DNA of 64,000 bases from Sphingomonas sp. LaA6.9 (GCF_022601895.1 NZ_JAKVIO010000010.1:1-64000); one strand, 5' to 3'; numbered from the stretch's first letter, positions 44,468 to 55,293 are shown. Made by a program: numbers and translations. Notes: generated by a model not told the origin, from the sequence alone.

Positions 44468-44995
44468 ATGCAGCTTACCCACCGCATCGTGCTCACGGGC
44501 GCCTCGCTCGGCGCAGCGCTTGCCCCGGGTGTCGCGCTCGCGCAGACGATGGATGTCAGCATCGCCATCCCTCGCCTGACGGTCGCCGAATATCATCGTC
44601 CCTATGTCGCGGTGTGGATCGAGGCGCCGGGTGCGCCCGCCAGGACGCTGTCGATCTGGTACGATTTCGACATGAAGGGCGACGAGGGCACCAAATGGCT
44701 GCGCGACGTGCGCCAGTGGTGGCGCGTCTCGGGTCGGAGCCTCAAAATGCCCGCCGACGGGATCACGGGCGCGACGCGCGCGCCGGGCACCCACAAGATC
44801 AGCTTCACCAATGGACGCGGGGCGCTGGGCACTCTCGCGCCGGGCAATTACACGCTCGTCGTCGAGGCGGCGCGCGAGGTTGGCGGCCGCGAACTGCTGC
44901 GCCTGCCCTTCGCCTGGCCTCCCAAACCGGGCCAGACCGCACGCGCGGCGGGAACATCCGAGCTCGGCGCGGTCAGCGTCGCCTTCAAGCGTTGA
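44468..44995 (+). CDS. DUF2271 secreted protein with a flavinylation sequon
   Basis: A 175-residue periplasmic protein: signal peptide to about residue 25 (ALAQT), then a DUF2271 domain with the typical WIEAPGAPARTLSIWYDFD and WLRDVRQWWRVSG blocks. Residues D97-G-I-T-G-A-T103 match DxxTGAT, the sequence in which ApbE attaches FMN to threonine. An apbE gene lies two genes downstream. It is therefore probably an FMN-carrying electron carrier fed by the PepSY membrane protein. It starts 10 bp after the PepSY stop. FMN attachment has not been shown here. Confidence 0.85.
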   Translation: MQLTHRIVLTGASLGAALAPGVALAQTMDVSIAIPRLTVAEYHRPYVAVWIEAPGAPARTLSIWYDFDMKGDEGTKWLRDVRQWWRVSGRSLKMPADGITGATRAPGTHKISFTNGRGALGTLAPGNYTLVVEAAREVGGRELLRLPFAWPPKPGQTARAAGTSELGAVSVAFKR

Positions 44996-45009
44996 ACAGG
45001 GGAAGAAAG

Positions 45010-45837
45010 ATGAAGAAGACCGTCGCACGCACGTTTTCTGCCGCCGCGCTGCTCGCAGCACTGGTGACGCCCGCAACGCTCAACGCGCATCGGCAGTGGA
45101 TGCTGCCCTCGTCGACCGTCGTTTCGGGCGACGATGTCTGGATCACCGTCGATGCCGCGGTCTCCAATGACCTCTTCTATTTCGAGCACCAGCCGCTGCG
45201 GCTCGAGACCATCAAGGCATGGGCGCCCGATGGCAGCGAGGTGAAGATCGAGAATGGCGCGACGAGCCGCTATCGCAGCACCTTCGACGTGCACCTGCTC
45301 CAGAAGGGCACCTACAAGATCGCCGATGCGCGCACGATGGTCGGCGGCACCTATATGCTCGCGGGCAAGCAGGAGCGTCTTCCCCGCGGCGTGACCGCCG
45401 ACAAGCTGGCGACCGCCATCCCGGCGGGCGCGACTGATGTGAAGATCAGCGAGAGTCAGAACCGCAACGAGATCTTCGTCACCTCGGGCGAACCCACTGA
45501 CACCGTGCTCAAGCCTTCGGGCAAGGGGCTCGAGCTGGTCCCCGTCACGCATCCCAATGATCTGGTCGCGGGTGAGGCTGCGACCTTCCGGTTCGTGATC
45601 GACGGCAAGCCCGCCGCCAATCTCGGCGTCACCGTGATTCCGGGCGGCATCCGCTACCGCAACGACCTCAAGCAGGTCGATCTGAAGACCGACGCCGAGG
45701 GCAAGGTCACGATCAACTGGGCGGAGCCGGGCATGTATTGGGTCAACGCCAGCGCGACCGACAGCAAGACCAGCGTGCCCGCAGCCACCGAGCGGCGGCT
45801 GGGCTATGTCACCACGCTCGAGGTGCTCGCCCCCTGA
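45010..45837 (+). CDS. DUF4198 periplasmic protein
   Basis: A 275-residue protein with a signal peptide (to about residue 26, LNAHRQWMLPS). The mature N-terminal HRQWMLPSSTVVSGDDVWIT is the DUF4198 hallmark; the rest is beta-rich with a carboxypeptidase-regulatory-like end (DGKPAANLGVTVIPGGIRYR). DUF4198 proteins are encoded with TonB receptors and PepSY proteins and may bind metal through the N-terminal His. Third gene of the Fur-box-headed operon, 14 bp after DUF2271 with GGAAG upstream. Confidence 0.82.
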   Translation: MKKTVARTFSAAALLAALVTPATLNAHRQWMLPSSTVVSGDDVWITVDAAVSNDLFYFEHQPLRLETIKAWAPDGSEVKIENGATSRYRSTFDVHLLQKGTYKIADARTMVGGTYMLAGKQERLPRGVTADKLATAIPAGATDVKISESQNRNEIFVTSGEPTDTVLKPSGKGLELVPVTHPNDLVAGEAATFRFVIDGKPAANLGVTVIPGGIRYRNDLKQVDLKTDAEGKVTINWAEPGMYWVNASATDSKTSVPAATERRLGYVTTLEVLAP

Positions 45838-45917
45838 GCGCCGAAGCCGCCCGCGTCCTGATCCCGCTCACGCTCTCCCCCGCCGCCTTTGCCACGCGCG
45901 AGGCGAAGGGCCGGGTC

Positions 45918-46844
45918 GTGACGCTTCAGGGTTTGACGATGGGGACGAGCTGGTCGGTCCGGCTCGTCGCCCGGCCGTCTGGCGTCGCCGATGCTATGCA
46001 GGGCATCGAGCGAGTGCTCGACCGCGTCGTGGCGCAGATGAGCAACTGGGAAACCGGCAGCGACATCAGCCGCTTCAACCGCTCGACGCCGGGCACATGG
46101 CTATTGCCGCCCCCCGAGTTCCTGACGGTGCTCGACGCCGCGCTCGAGATCGCGCGGCTCAGCGATGGCGCGTTCGATCCCGCAATCGGCGCGCTCGTCG
46201 ATCTCTGGGGTTTCGGGCCCGCCGGACCGCGCAAGACGCCGCCCGCCGACGACGCGGTCGCCGACGCGCTGGCCCGCTCGGGCTGGCGGCGGATCGAACA
46301 TGACATGGCCGCGCTGCGCGCTCGCCGCACTGCCACGGCGGCGCTCGATTTTTCAGGCATCGCCAAGGGCTTCGCCGTCGATCGGGTTTCCGAATGGCTG
46401 GCGGGGCAGGGGCTCGTCCATCATCTTGTCGAGATCGGCGGCGAACTTCGCGGATCGGGGCTCAAGCCCGATGGCCAGCCCTGGTGGGTCGATCTCGAAG
46501 CGCCGCCGGGGGTTGCGGTGCCGGTCAACCGCGTCGCGCTCCACGGATTGTCTGTCGCAACCTCGGGCGACTATCGCCGCTGGTTCGAACATGATGGTCG
46601 CCGCCACGCGCACAGCCTCGATCCGCGCACAGGCCGACCGATCGCAAACGGCGTGGCATCGGTGACGGTGCTTCACCCGAGCTGCATGCTGGCGGACGCA
46701 TGGGCGACCGCACTCACGGTGCTCGGCACGGAGGCCGGGCTGGCGCTGGCCGAGGCGCAGGGACTGGCGGCACGCATCATCGAACGCGCGGAGCAGGGCG
46801 TGCGGGAATGGCATTCGTCCGCGTTCCGGGCGATGGCGGGCTGA
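45918..46844 (+). CDS. apbE: ApbE FAD:protein FMN transferase
   Basis: A 308-residue flavin transferase that moves FMN from FAD onto threonine of target proteins. It has the family blocks GLTMGTSWSVRL, MSNWETGSDISRFNRS, SDGAFDPAIGALVDLWGFG, LDFSGIAKGFAVD (catalytic region) and HSLDPRTGRPIANGVASVTV. Its likely substrate is the DUF2271 protein of the same operon. The open frame continues upstream to a CTG overlapping the DUF4198 stop, but no ATG, GTG or TTG lies between there and GTG 45918, which follows AAGGG at 7 bp; I take this as the start. The protein then lacks a signal peptide, which would be unusual for ApbE; a CTG start at 45834 would add a 28-residue hydrophobic leader. Confidence 0.88.
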   Translation: MTLQGLTMGTSWSVRLVARPSGVADAMQGIERVLDRVVAQMSNWETGSDISRFNRSTPGTWLLPPPEFLTVLDAALEIARLSDGAFDPAIGALVDLWGFGPAGPRKTPPADDAVADALARSGWRRIEHDMAALRARRTATAALDFSGIAKGFAVDRVSEWLAGQGLVHHLVEIGGELRGSGLKPDGQPWWVDLEAPPGVAVPVNRVALHGLSVATSGDYRRWFEHDGRRHAHSLDPRTGRPIANGVASVTVLHPSCMLADAWATALTVLGTEAGLALAEAQGLAARIIERAEQGVREWHSSAFRAMAG

Positions 46845-46875
46845 GCCGTAAGCGCGTAGTCACCAGGCCGCGAGA

Positions 46876-47115
46876 TCACCCCTCGCTGTTCAGTCTCTCG
46901 GCCAGTTGCGCGATCTCGTCGGGCTCGAGGATCCAGGTGCGCGTTTTCCTGCCTTCGCGGTGTACTGGCACGGTCAGCAATATCCGGGCCTGCGCCTTTG
47001 CAAAGGGTTTGAAGATCGCGAAATGCATCGCGCAATCGCGGATCGTCCCGATGAAGGGCGCCTTGCCGTCGAGATCGATCAGCGTCGCGGGTTGATCCCA
47101 GGGGATTGGGGACAT
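46876..47115 (-). CDS. Small conserved-looking hypothetical protein
   Basis: A 79-residue protein (DGKAPFIGTIRDCAMHFAIF, RILLTVPVHREGRKTRTWIL) with no domain I recognise. It is the last gene on the minus strand behind the PiuC-type gene, 68 bp apart, and convergent with apbE. It may belong to the receptor-dioxygenase transcript. Codon pattern looks coding, but function cannot be given. Confidence 0.5.
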   Translation of the reverse strand: MSPIPWDQPATLIDLDGKAPFIGTIRDCAMHFAIFKPFAKAQARILLTVPVHREGRKTRTWILEPDEIAQLAERLNSEG

Positions 47116-47183
47116 GTGCTACCTTCCATTTTCTGCCCCCTCTCAAAACACCCGGAGCGTTTCGGAAGCAAGCGCGGCGTCGC

Positions 47184-47867
47184 TCAGCTGTCGGCCCAGC
47201 GCCGCAGCAGATTGTGGTACACGCCCGTCAGCTGGATGATCGCGGGATCGGTCTGGCCGCGATCCTGCGCGATCGTCTGGATCGCGGTGTCGAGTTCGAA
47301 CAGGCTGCGCCGGGCCTCGCCGTCGCGCACCATCGACTGGATCCAGAAAAAGCTCGCGATCCGCCGCCCGCGCGTCACCGGCTCGACCTTGTGCAGGCTG
47401 GAGGCGGGATAGAGGATCATGTGCCCCGCGGGCAGCTTGACCGCCTGCGCACCGAACTGGCCCTCGACCACCAGCTCGCCACCGTCATAGGCTTGCGGGT
47501 CCTCGAGGAAGAGCGTCGCGGAAAGGTCGCTGCGAATGCGGAAATCGGTGCCGCGCTGGATGCGCACCGCATTGTCGACATGCACGTCAAAGCCCTGACC
47601 GCCCTCATAGGAATTGAACAGCGGCGGGAAGATTTTGAGCGGCAGCGCGGCGGCGATGAACAGCGGCACGCGGCCGAGCGCGTCGAGAATGATCGCACCG
47701 GCTCGCCGTGCCGCGCCACTGTCCTCGGGCAGCTGGAGGTTGCGCTTGGCGAGCGCCGACTGGTGGCCCGAGGTGGCGTTGCCGTCGATCCAGTCGGCCG
47801 CGTCGATCAGCGCGCGAACCTCGGCGAGCCGCGCGGCATCGAGCACGTCGGGGATCTGGATCATCAT
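47184..47867 (-). CDS. piuC: PiuC/YbiX-type Fe(II)/2-oxoglutarate dioxygenase
   Basis: A 227-residue PKHD-type hydroxylase. The iron ligands are His and Asp in [10 protein letters not shown] (about residue 97-99) and the second His in [17 protein letters not shown], with the 2-oxoglutarate arginine in the same block. PiuC/YbiX proteins are Fur-regulated and are encoded next to Fiu/PiuA-type catecholate receptors, here the TonB receptor 100 bp upstream. The substrate is unknown. Confidence 0.92.
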   Translation of the reverse strand: MMIQIPDVLDAARLAEVRALIDAADWIDGNATSGHQSALAKRNLQLPEDSGAARRAGAIILDALGRVPLFIAAALPLKIFPPLFNSYEGGQGFDVHVDNAVRIQRGTDFRIRSDLSATLFLEDPQAYDGGELVVEGQFGAQAVKLPAGHMILYPASSLHKVEPVTRGRRIASFFWIQSMVRDGEARRSLFELDTAIQTIAQDRGQTDPAIIQLTGVYHNLLRRWADS

Positions 47868-47966
47868 GGTCTTGTGCCTCCCTCTTTACCGGCGTGTACG
47901 GCCGTGACGGGGATCAGGCAAATGGCCGGCAGAGAGGGGATCCGCCGGCCATGCCCCCTGTTGGCG

Positions 47967-50357
47967 TCAGAAACTGTAGAACAGGCTCAGCACCGCCGAA
48001 CGGTCCTCGCCCGGCATAGCCCAGCCGCCGCTCACTGCGCCTGTCGTCGCATTCACATTGTTGCGGATGCCGGTGAAGTAGCGCTCATTGGTCAGATTGG
48101 TGACGTTGAGCTGCGCGGTCAGGCCGTTGTCGAAGGCATAGGACAGGAACGCGCGGTGGGTCAGATAATCGTCCGACCGAAATTGAGCGGATTGCAACGC
48201 GGTGCGCTGGTTCAGTGCGAAGCTGCCCTGATAGGTAAGGCCATAGCCGATCTCGAGGCCGAAGGGCAGTTTATAGGTGGTGAACAGGCTGCCCGAATGC
48301 TTGGGCGTCTGGATCAGCACATCACCACGCTGCGGATCGGTGGCCCCGGCATCGCGCTGGAAATCGGAGATGCTCTGCAGCACCTCGCTGTCGAGATACG
48401 TATAGTTGGCGAAGATCGTCCATTCGGGCGTGATGTTGCCCGTGGCGCCCAGCGCGATGCCGTCGACGCGCGAGCGGCCATCGAGCACCTGAAGCCCTGC
48501 GGGCAACGACGGATCGTTTGAGGGGACGCGGAAATTGCTGCGCTCGTTGCGGAAGAGGGCCGCATTCAGTTGCAGCGTGCCTTCAAGCACATCCGCCTTG
48601 GCGCCGACCTCGTAGTTGCGCGCCTTTTCGGGGGCGACCGCGCAGGGGTCAGCCGCGCCCGGTGTCGCGATCACGCCGCAGCCTGCGCGCACTGTGGCTG
48701 AAGACGGCGTCTTCGAATTGCCATAGGCGGCGTACAGGCTGACACTCCGGGCGGGCTTGAACACCGCGCCGAAGCGATAGGAGAACAGATCCTCGTCGCT
48801 CACCTGCAGCGCCTGCTGCGCGGGCGTCAGCGGGGTCGTTCCCGCCGGATAGAAGGCGAGCGGGATATTGCGGAATTCGCCGCGATTATTCTCGTAGCGA
48901 AGCCCGGCGTTGAGTTCGAACATCTCGCCGATCTCGAGCGTGTCGAAGGCATAGACGGCCTTGTTGCTCGAGTGACTCTTCGACTTCGAGGTGACGGTGA
49001 AGTTGATCGGCCCCGTATAGATGGTGGCGGGGTTCGCAAGGTTGATCGGCGGCAGCGTGACCGCCGAGCCGTTCGCGTTGCGCGGCAGCGACGCCTGGGT
49101 GATGCTGTAATCTTCCCGGGTGAACGACGTGCCGACAACGAGCGTGTTGCGCAGCTTGCCCTTTTCGCCCGAAATGACGCGCAGATCGGTCTGATTGTGG
49201 AGCAACTGGTTTTCCTGATCGCGCACAAGCCCGCGAGGACCAGAGGGATTGAAGAAGCCGGGCGCGAGGCCCGCGGGGCAGGCAAGCCCGACGGTCGCGG
49301 TGCCGTTGGCGCCCACTGGCTGCAGTCCCGTCGTCGAAAGGCAGAAAGTGCCCTGCGGCGCGCTCGTCTGGCTGTACTGGCCGACGCGTTGCCAGCGGGT
49401 CAGGTTGCGGATCGAGATGGTATCGCTGAACTCGTGGCGGAAGGTGGCGGTGAGGCGGTCGACCGTGATTTCCTGCTCATCGAGATTCTCGATGCCGAAA
49501 TAGTCGCTGTCATTCACTTCCTCGAGCGGGCCGTCATTCACGAAGCTCTTGAAATAGGGGACGCCATAGATCGGCGTGTTATCGTCGCGCTGGTGGACAT
49601 AGGCGAGCGTCAGGCTGGTCGGGCCGTCGATGCCCAGCGTGATCGAGGGCGCGATGCCCCAGCGCTTCAATTCCTCGACGTCGCGGCCGGGAATGTCGTT
49701 GCGGTGGTACATGGCGTTGAGCCGCACCGCGATCAGATCATTGACGCGCAGGTTGCTGTCCACTGTCGCGCGATAATAATTGTCCGTGCCGATCGCCGCC
49801 TGAAGGATCGTCAGATCCTCGGGCTGGGGCACCTTGGTGACGAGGTTGATCGTCCCGCCGACCGAGCCCGATCCGTTGAACGCCGAGTTGGCGCCGTTAT
49901 AGACCTCGATCTGCTGCAGGTTGAACGGGTCGGTGCGGCTGTACTGCGCGCTGTCGCGCACGCCGTCCTGCGTCAGGTCATTGTTGGCCGAATAGCCGCG
50001 CAGGTTGATCGAGTCGCCATAACCTCCGCCGCCTTCGCCTGCGCCGAAGGTGATGCCCGGGATCGTCGTCAGCGCGTCGCGCAGCGTCAGCAGGTTCTGC
50101 TTGCGCAGCGTCTGGTCCGAAATCACCGTGATCGTCTGCGGCGTGTCGAGCAGCGGCGCGGTCGCCTTCGGTGACTCGACCTCTGCGCCCGGCTCGCCTG
50201 TTACGATGATGACGCGCTGCTCGGTCGGGTCGATTGCGGGGGCATCGGCCGCGTCCTCCGCCAGTGCGGGCGACGTGAGGAATCCGACACACGCCATCGC
50301 GAGAAAGGCGGGCGATGCGACACTGGATGCGGGCTTGGACGAAGACTCGATGGACAC
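47967..50357 (-). CDS. TonB-dependent siderophore receptor, Fiu/PiuA-like
   Basis: A 796-residue outer-membrane receptor. Signal peptide to about residue 33 (ALAEDA), TonB box QRVIIVTG, plug domain at about 60-170 (TPQTITVISDQTLRKQNLLT, DSINLRGYSANNDLTQDGVR, VYNGANSAFNGSGSVGGTIN), then the barrel ending LSLFYSF with the C-terminal Phe. It resembles catecholate/monomeric-catechol receptors of the Fiu group, in line with the piuC gene downstream. Two Fur-like 15-mers lie in its promoter region, so it should be induced by iron starvation. Confidence 0.94.
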   Translation of the reverse strand: MSIESSSKPASSVASPAFLAMACVGFLTSPALAEDAADAPAIDPTEQRVIIVTGEPGAEVESPKATAPLLDTPQTITVISDQTLRKQNLLTLRDALTTIPGITFGAGEGGGGYGDSINLRGYSANNDLTQDGVRDSAQYSRTDPFNLQQIEVYNGANSAFNGSGSVGGTINLVTKVPQPEDLTILQAAIGTDNYYRATVDSNLRVNDLIAVRLNAMYHRNDIPGRDVEELKRWGIAPSITLGIDGPTSLTLAYVHQRDDNTPIYGVPYFKSFVNDGPLEEVNDSDYFGIENLDEQEITVDRLTATFRHEFSDTISIRNLTRWQRVGQYSQTSAPQGTFCLSTTGLQPVGANGTATVGLACPAGLAPGFFNPSGPRGLVRDQENQLLHNQTDLRVISGEKGKLRNTLVVGTSFTREDYSITQASLPRNANGSAVTLPPINLANPATIYTGPINFTVTSKSKSHSSNKAVYAFDTLEIGEMFELNAGLRYENNRGEFRNIPLAFYPAGTTPLTPAQQALQVSDEDLFSYRFGAVFKPARSVSLYAAYGNSKTPSSATVRAGCGVIATPGAADPCAVAPEKARNYEVGAKADVLEGTLQLNAALFRNERSNFRVPSNDPSLPAGLQVLDGRSRVDGIALGATGNITPEWTIFANYTYLDSEVLQSISDFQRDAGATDPQRGDVLIQTPKHSGSLFTTYKLPFGLEIGYGLTYQGSFALNQRTALQSAQFRSDDYLTHRAFLSYAFDNGLTAQLNVTNLTNERYFTGIRNNVNATTGAVSGGWAMPGEDRSAVLSLFYSF

Positions 50358-50394
50358 GGCAATAGACCCCCTTTGTTGTCGGGGGTGCTGCTAT

Positions 50395-50409
50395 TGAGAG
50401 CCACTCGCA
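50395..50409. promoter_or_regulatory. Candidate Fur box A before the Fiu-like receptor
   Basis: TGAGAGCCACTCGCA, 38 bp before the receptor start. Together with box B it forms a larger inverted repeat (CTCGCA ... TGCGAG, 50404-50428). Confidence 0.55.
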
Positions 50410-50422
50410 TTGTCAATGATAT

Positions 50423-50437
50423 TGCGAGCCATTCTTA
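50423..50437. promoter_or_regulatory. Candidate Fur box B before the Fiu-like receptor
   Basis: TGCGAGCCATTCTTA matches box A at 11 of 15 positions and is separated from it by 13 bases, suggesting binding of two Fur dimers. Confidence 0.5.
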
Positions 50438-50450
50438 ATACTGTCGCAAA

Positions 50451-52235
<1,785 letters not shown>

Positions 52236-52322
52236 GGCGATTCTCTGAAATGCTGTGGATGACGCAGGGATGAAGCGGCTATTCATGGCCTATTCAACGC
52301 TTTCACCCTATGCCACAAGCCC

Positions 52323-52637
52323 ATGACGACGATGAACCGCCTCTTTTCCCCGCTTGCCGCTGCCATTGGTGCGACACTGCTGATGGGGTCCGCCGCCGCT
52401 GACGCACGCCGTGGTGACCAGGATTCGGCCTATGAGGCGCGTCAGAAGGGGCAGGTCATGTCGCTCCGCGAGATCGAATCGCGGGTGCTTCCCTCGGCGC
52501 GCGGCGCAGAGTATCTGGGACCGGAGTTCGATCGCGCGCGTTCGGTCTATCGTCTGAAATTCCGGCGCGACGTCCAGGTCTTCTGGGTCGATGTTGACGC
52601 GCGCAATGGCCAGGTCATCGGCCGTTCGGGCCGCTGA
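52323..52637 (+). CDS. Secreted PepSY-domain protein
   Basis: A 104-residue protein with a signal peptide (to about residue 27, AAADA) and one PepSY domain (residues 45-104: VMSLREIESRVLPSARGAEY, YRLKFRRDVQVFWVDVDARN). It lies 65 bp upstream of the PhoP/PhoQ-like pair on the same strand, a common arrangement in alphaproteobacteria, and may adjust the kinase. It is divergent from the ABC-F gene. Confidence 0.82.
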   Translation: MTTMNRLFSPLAAAIGATLLMGSAAADARRGDQDSAYEARQKGQVMSLREIESRVLPSARGAEYLGPEFDRARSVYRLKFRRDVQVFWVDVDARNGQVIGRSGR

Positions 52638-52702
52638 GGCATCCAGCCCAAAGATGTGAGTGACCGGGCCATTTTGCCGGCCCAGGATATGAAGGGGAAT
52701 GC

Positions 52703-53368
52703 ATGCGCGTTTTGATCGTTGAGGACGAACCGAGCCTCGGCCAGCAGCTGCGCCAGACGCTCGAGGGTGTCGGTTATGCCGTCGACCTCGCCACCGACGG
52801 CGAGGACGGCCATTTCCTTGGCTCGACCGAAAATTATGATGCGGTCGTGCTCGACCTCGGGCTGCCTGAGATCGACGGGCTGACCGTGCTCGACCGCTGG
52901 CGCAAGGAGGGCAAGGTGATGCCCGTGCTCGTGCTCACCGCGCGCGACAGCTGGTCGGACAAGGTGGCGGGGCTCGATGCGGGCGCTGACGACTATCTCG
53001 CCAAGCCCTTCCAGTCCGAGGAACTGATCGCGCGGCTCCGCGCGCTGATCCGCCGCGCCTCGGGCAATGCCTCGTCGGAGCTCATCGCGGGCGACGTCCG
53101 TCTCGATACGCGCTCGGGCAAGGTCACGCTTGCGGGCACGCCGGTCAAGCTGACCGCGCAGGAATACAAGCTGCTCAGCTATCTTCTCCATCACAAGGGC
53201 AAGGTGGTCAGCCGCACCGAGCTGATCGAGCATATCTACGATCAGGATTTCGATCGCGATTCGAACACGATCGAGGTGTTCGTCACGCGTATCCGCAAGA
53301 AACTGGGGGCGGACGTGATCTCGACGATCCGCGGGCTGGGCTACAGCCTCGACGACCCACTGGGCTGA
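52703..53368 (+). CDS. PhoP-like response regulator
   Basis: A 221-residue OmpR-type regulator. Receiver domain at 1-115 (LIVEDEPSLGQQL, phospho-Asp in AVVLDLGLPEIDG, Lys in DDYLAKPFQSEEL) and winged helix at about 125-218 (LTAQEYKLLSYLLHHKGKVV, TIEVFVTRIRKKLG). The kinase gene follows 42 bp later. The symbol is left open because the ligand (Mg, peptides, acid) cannot be seen. Confidence 0.93.
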   Translation: MRVLIVEDEPSLGQQLRQTLEGVGYAVDLATDGEDGHFLGSTENYDAVVLDLGLPEIDGLTVLDRWRKEGKVMPVLVLTARDSWSDKVAGLDAGADDYLAKPFQSEELIARLRALIRRASGNASSELIAGDVRLDTRSGKVTLAGTPVKLTAQEYKLLSYLLHHKGKVVSRTELIEHIYDQDFDRDSNTIEVFVTRIRKKLGADVISTIRGLGYSLDDPLG

Positions 53369-53410
53369 GCTGGACGGCGCCGCTCAAGCGCGGCGCAGCC
53401 CGCCTTCGCA

Positions 53411-54793
53411 ATGACCGAAGTCCTCCAGATCACCGAAACGTCCCCACGCAAGCGCCGCACCACCGGATCGCTCACGCGCCGGATGATCACGATCGCGGCG
53501 CTCTGGATCCTGTTGCTGCTGGTCGGCGGCGGCCTCGCGCTCGACCGCGTGCTGACCAGCGCGATCACACGCAATTTCGACGCGCAACTCGAATATGTGC
53601 TGCGCTCGATGGTCGCATCGGCCGAGATCGGTCCCGAAGGCGAGATGCGATTCAGCCGGGCGCTTGCCGACCAGCGTTTTCTTGAGCCCAATTCGGGTCT
53701 CTACTGGCAGGTGACGGGCAAGGGGTTCGAGCCCTTTCCGTCGCGTTCGCTCTGGGATCGCCGGCTCGCGACGGGACCATCGCATACCGACAGCGACGCC
53801 CACGCCTATGACAGCCGCGAATTTCCCGATGAGGCGCTGCGTGTTCTCGAGCGCGACATCCGGCTGCCCGATTCGTCCATCCTCTGGCGCTTCCAGGTCG
53901 CCGAAAGCCGCGTCGGCCTCGACGAGCAGATCGCGGTGCTGCGTCGAACGCTGGTACGCAGCTTTGCGCTGCTTGGGCTGGGGCTCATCGTGCTGGCGGG
54001 GCTCCAGACGCTCTATGGGCTGTGGCCGCTCAACCGGATCAGGCAGTCGATCGGCGAGATGCGCGCGGGGCGCGCCAATCGCGTCGAGGCATCGACGATG
54101 CCCAACGAGGTTCAGCCCATGGTCGAGGAGCTGAACGCGCTGCTCGAGCATAATGAGAAGCAGGCCGAGGAGGCGCGACGTCACGCCGGGAACCTCGCGC
54201 ACGCGCTGAAGACACCGCTCACCGTGATCATGAACGCCGCGACCGCGCAGGCGCCCGATCTTGCAGACACCGTGATACGCGAAGCGGCGACGATGCGGCG
54301 CCAGGTCGACCACCATCTCGCGCGCGCGCGCGCCGTCGGGCGCCGCGGCCATGCGCATAGTCGCGCGGAGGTCTGGCCCAGCCTCGAATCGGTCGAGCGC
54401 GCGGTCGGAAGGCTCTATCCCCATGCCCGTTTCGACATGGATGGCCCGCGCGATCTGTCGGTGCACGTCGAGCGTCAGGACCTCGACGAGATGCTCGGAA
54501 ACCTCATTGAGAATGCCGCCAAATATGGCGGGGGCAGCGTGTTCGTGACAATCGCGCTGGCGGGGGATTTCGTCGAGATGCTGGTCGAGGATGACGGCCC
54601 CGGCATTCCCGAAGAGGAGCGCCAGCGCATTTTCGATCGCGGGGTGCGGCTCGACACGGGGAAACCGGGGACGGGGCTCGGCCTCGCCATCGTTCGCGAC
54701 GTCGCCGAGATATACGGCGGCAGCGTCTCGCTCGAGGAAAGCGAGGATCTGGGCGGGCTGCTTGCGCGTCTGCGCCTGCCGGTGGTGGCGTGA
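53411..54793 (+). CDS. PhoQ-like sensor histidine kinase
   Basis: A 460-residue kinase with two membrane helices (about residues 23-43 and 180-200) around a periplasmic sensor region of about 135 residues. The HisKA motif is HAGNLAHALKTPLTVIMNAA, of the PhoQ type with HALKTPL. HATPase blocks are NLIENAAKYGGG, DDGPGIPEEER and GTGLGLAIVRDVAEIYGG. It ends in a GTGA overlap with the GNAT gene. Confidence 0.92.
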   Translation: MTEVLQITETSPRKRRTTGSLTRRMITIAALWILLLLVGGGLALDRVLTSAITRNFDAQLEYVLRSMVASAEIGPEGEMRFSRALADQRFLEPNSGLYWQVTGKGFEPFPSRSLWDRRLATGPSHTDSDAHAYDSREFPDEALRVLERDIRLPDSSILWRFQVAESRVGLDEQIAVLRRTLVRSFALLGLGLIVLAGLQTLYGLWPLNRIRQSIGEMRAGRANRVEASTMPNEVQPMVEELNALLEHNEKQAEEARRHAGNLAHALKTPLTVIMNAATAQAPDLADTVIREAATMRRQVDHHLARARAVGRRGHAHSRAEVWPSLESVERAVGRLYPHARFDMDGPRDLSVHVERQDLDEMLGNLIENAAKYGGGSVFVTIALAGDFVEMLVEDDGPGIPEEERQRIFDRGVRLDTGKPGTGLGLAIVRDVAEIYGGSVSLEESEDLGGLLARLRLPVVA

Positions 54794-55284
54794 CACCGCT
54801 GATCCGGCGGTTCGAGCCTCGCGATATTGTTGCCGCCTACGCGCTCCAATGCGAGGCCTATCCCGATGCGCTGCACGATTCGCCCGCGGCGTTCATGAGC
54901 CGTCTGGACTTTGCAGATGGGCTGAGCCTCGTGGCCGAACATGATGGCGCCTTGACGGGCTATATCCTCGCGCATCCCTGGCCAGCGGGCTCGCCGCCGC
55001 CGGTCGATGCCATCCTGACGTGCCCCGCAGGCCCCGGACTGGTGCACTATGTCCATGACATGACGCTGGCGCGCGGGGCGCGCGGATCGGGGCTTTCCCG
55101 GCAGCTTTTCGAGGCCAGCGCGGCGCGCGCCCGCGAAATCGGGCTCGGACGCGCCGAGCTTGTCGCGGTTGGTGGCGCCGCCGTGTTCTGGGTCAGGCTC
55201 GGCTTCATGCCCGTGGATGTTGGCGCCGGCCTGCGCCGGAAGCTGAGCGCCTATGGCACCGACGCGGTTTACATGGCGCGTTGA
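54790..55284 (+). CDS. GNAT-family N-acetyltransferase
   Basis: A 164-residue enzyme with the acetyl-CoA loop LARGARGSGLSRQLFEASAA at about residues 95-115 and the C-terminal AVFWVRLGFMPVD block. The substrate is unknown. It begins with GTG overlapping the kinase stop and is probably cotranscribed with the two-component genes. Confidence 0.85.
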   Translation: MTPLIRRFEPRDIVAAYALQCEAYPDALHDSPAAFMSRLDFADGLSLVAEHDGALTGYILAHPWPAGSPPPVDAILTCPAGPGLVHYVHDMTLARGARGSGLSRQLFEASAARAREIGLGRAELVAVGGAAVFWVRLGFMPVDVGAGLRRKLSAYGTDAVYMAR

Positions 55285-55293
55285 GCGCCTGAA

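Noticed and set aside
46353-46814. Minus-strand frame opposite the apbE end
   Set aside because: Antisense shadow; conserved ApbE blocks lie on the plus strand.
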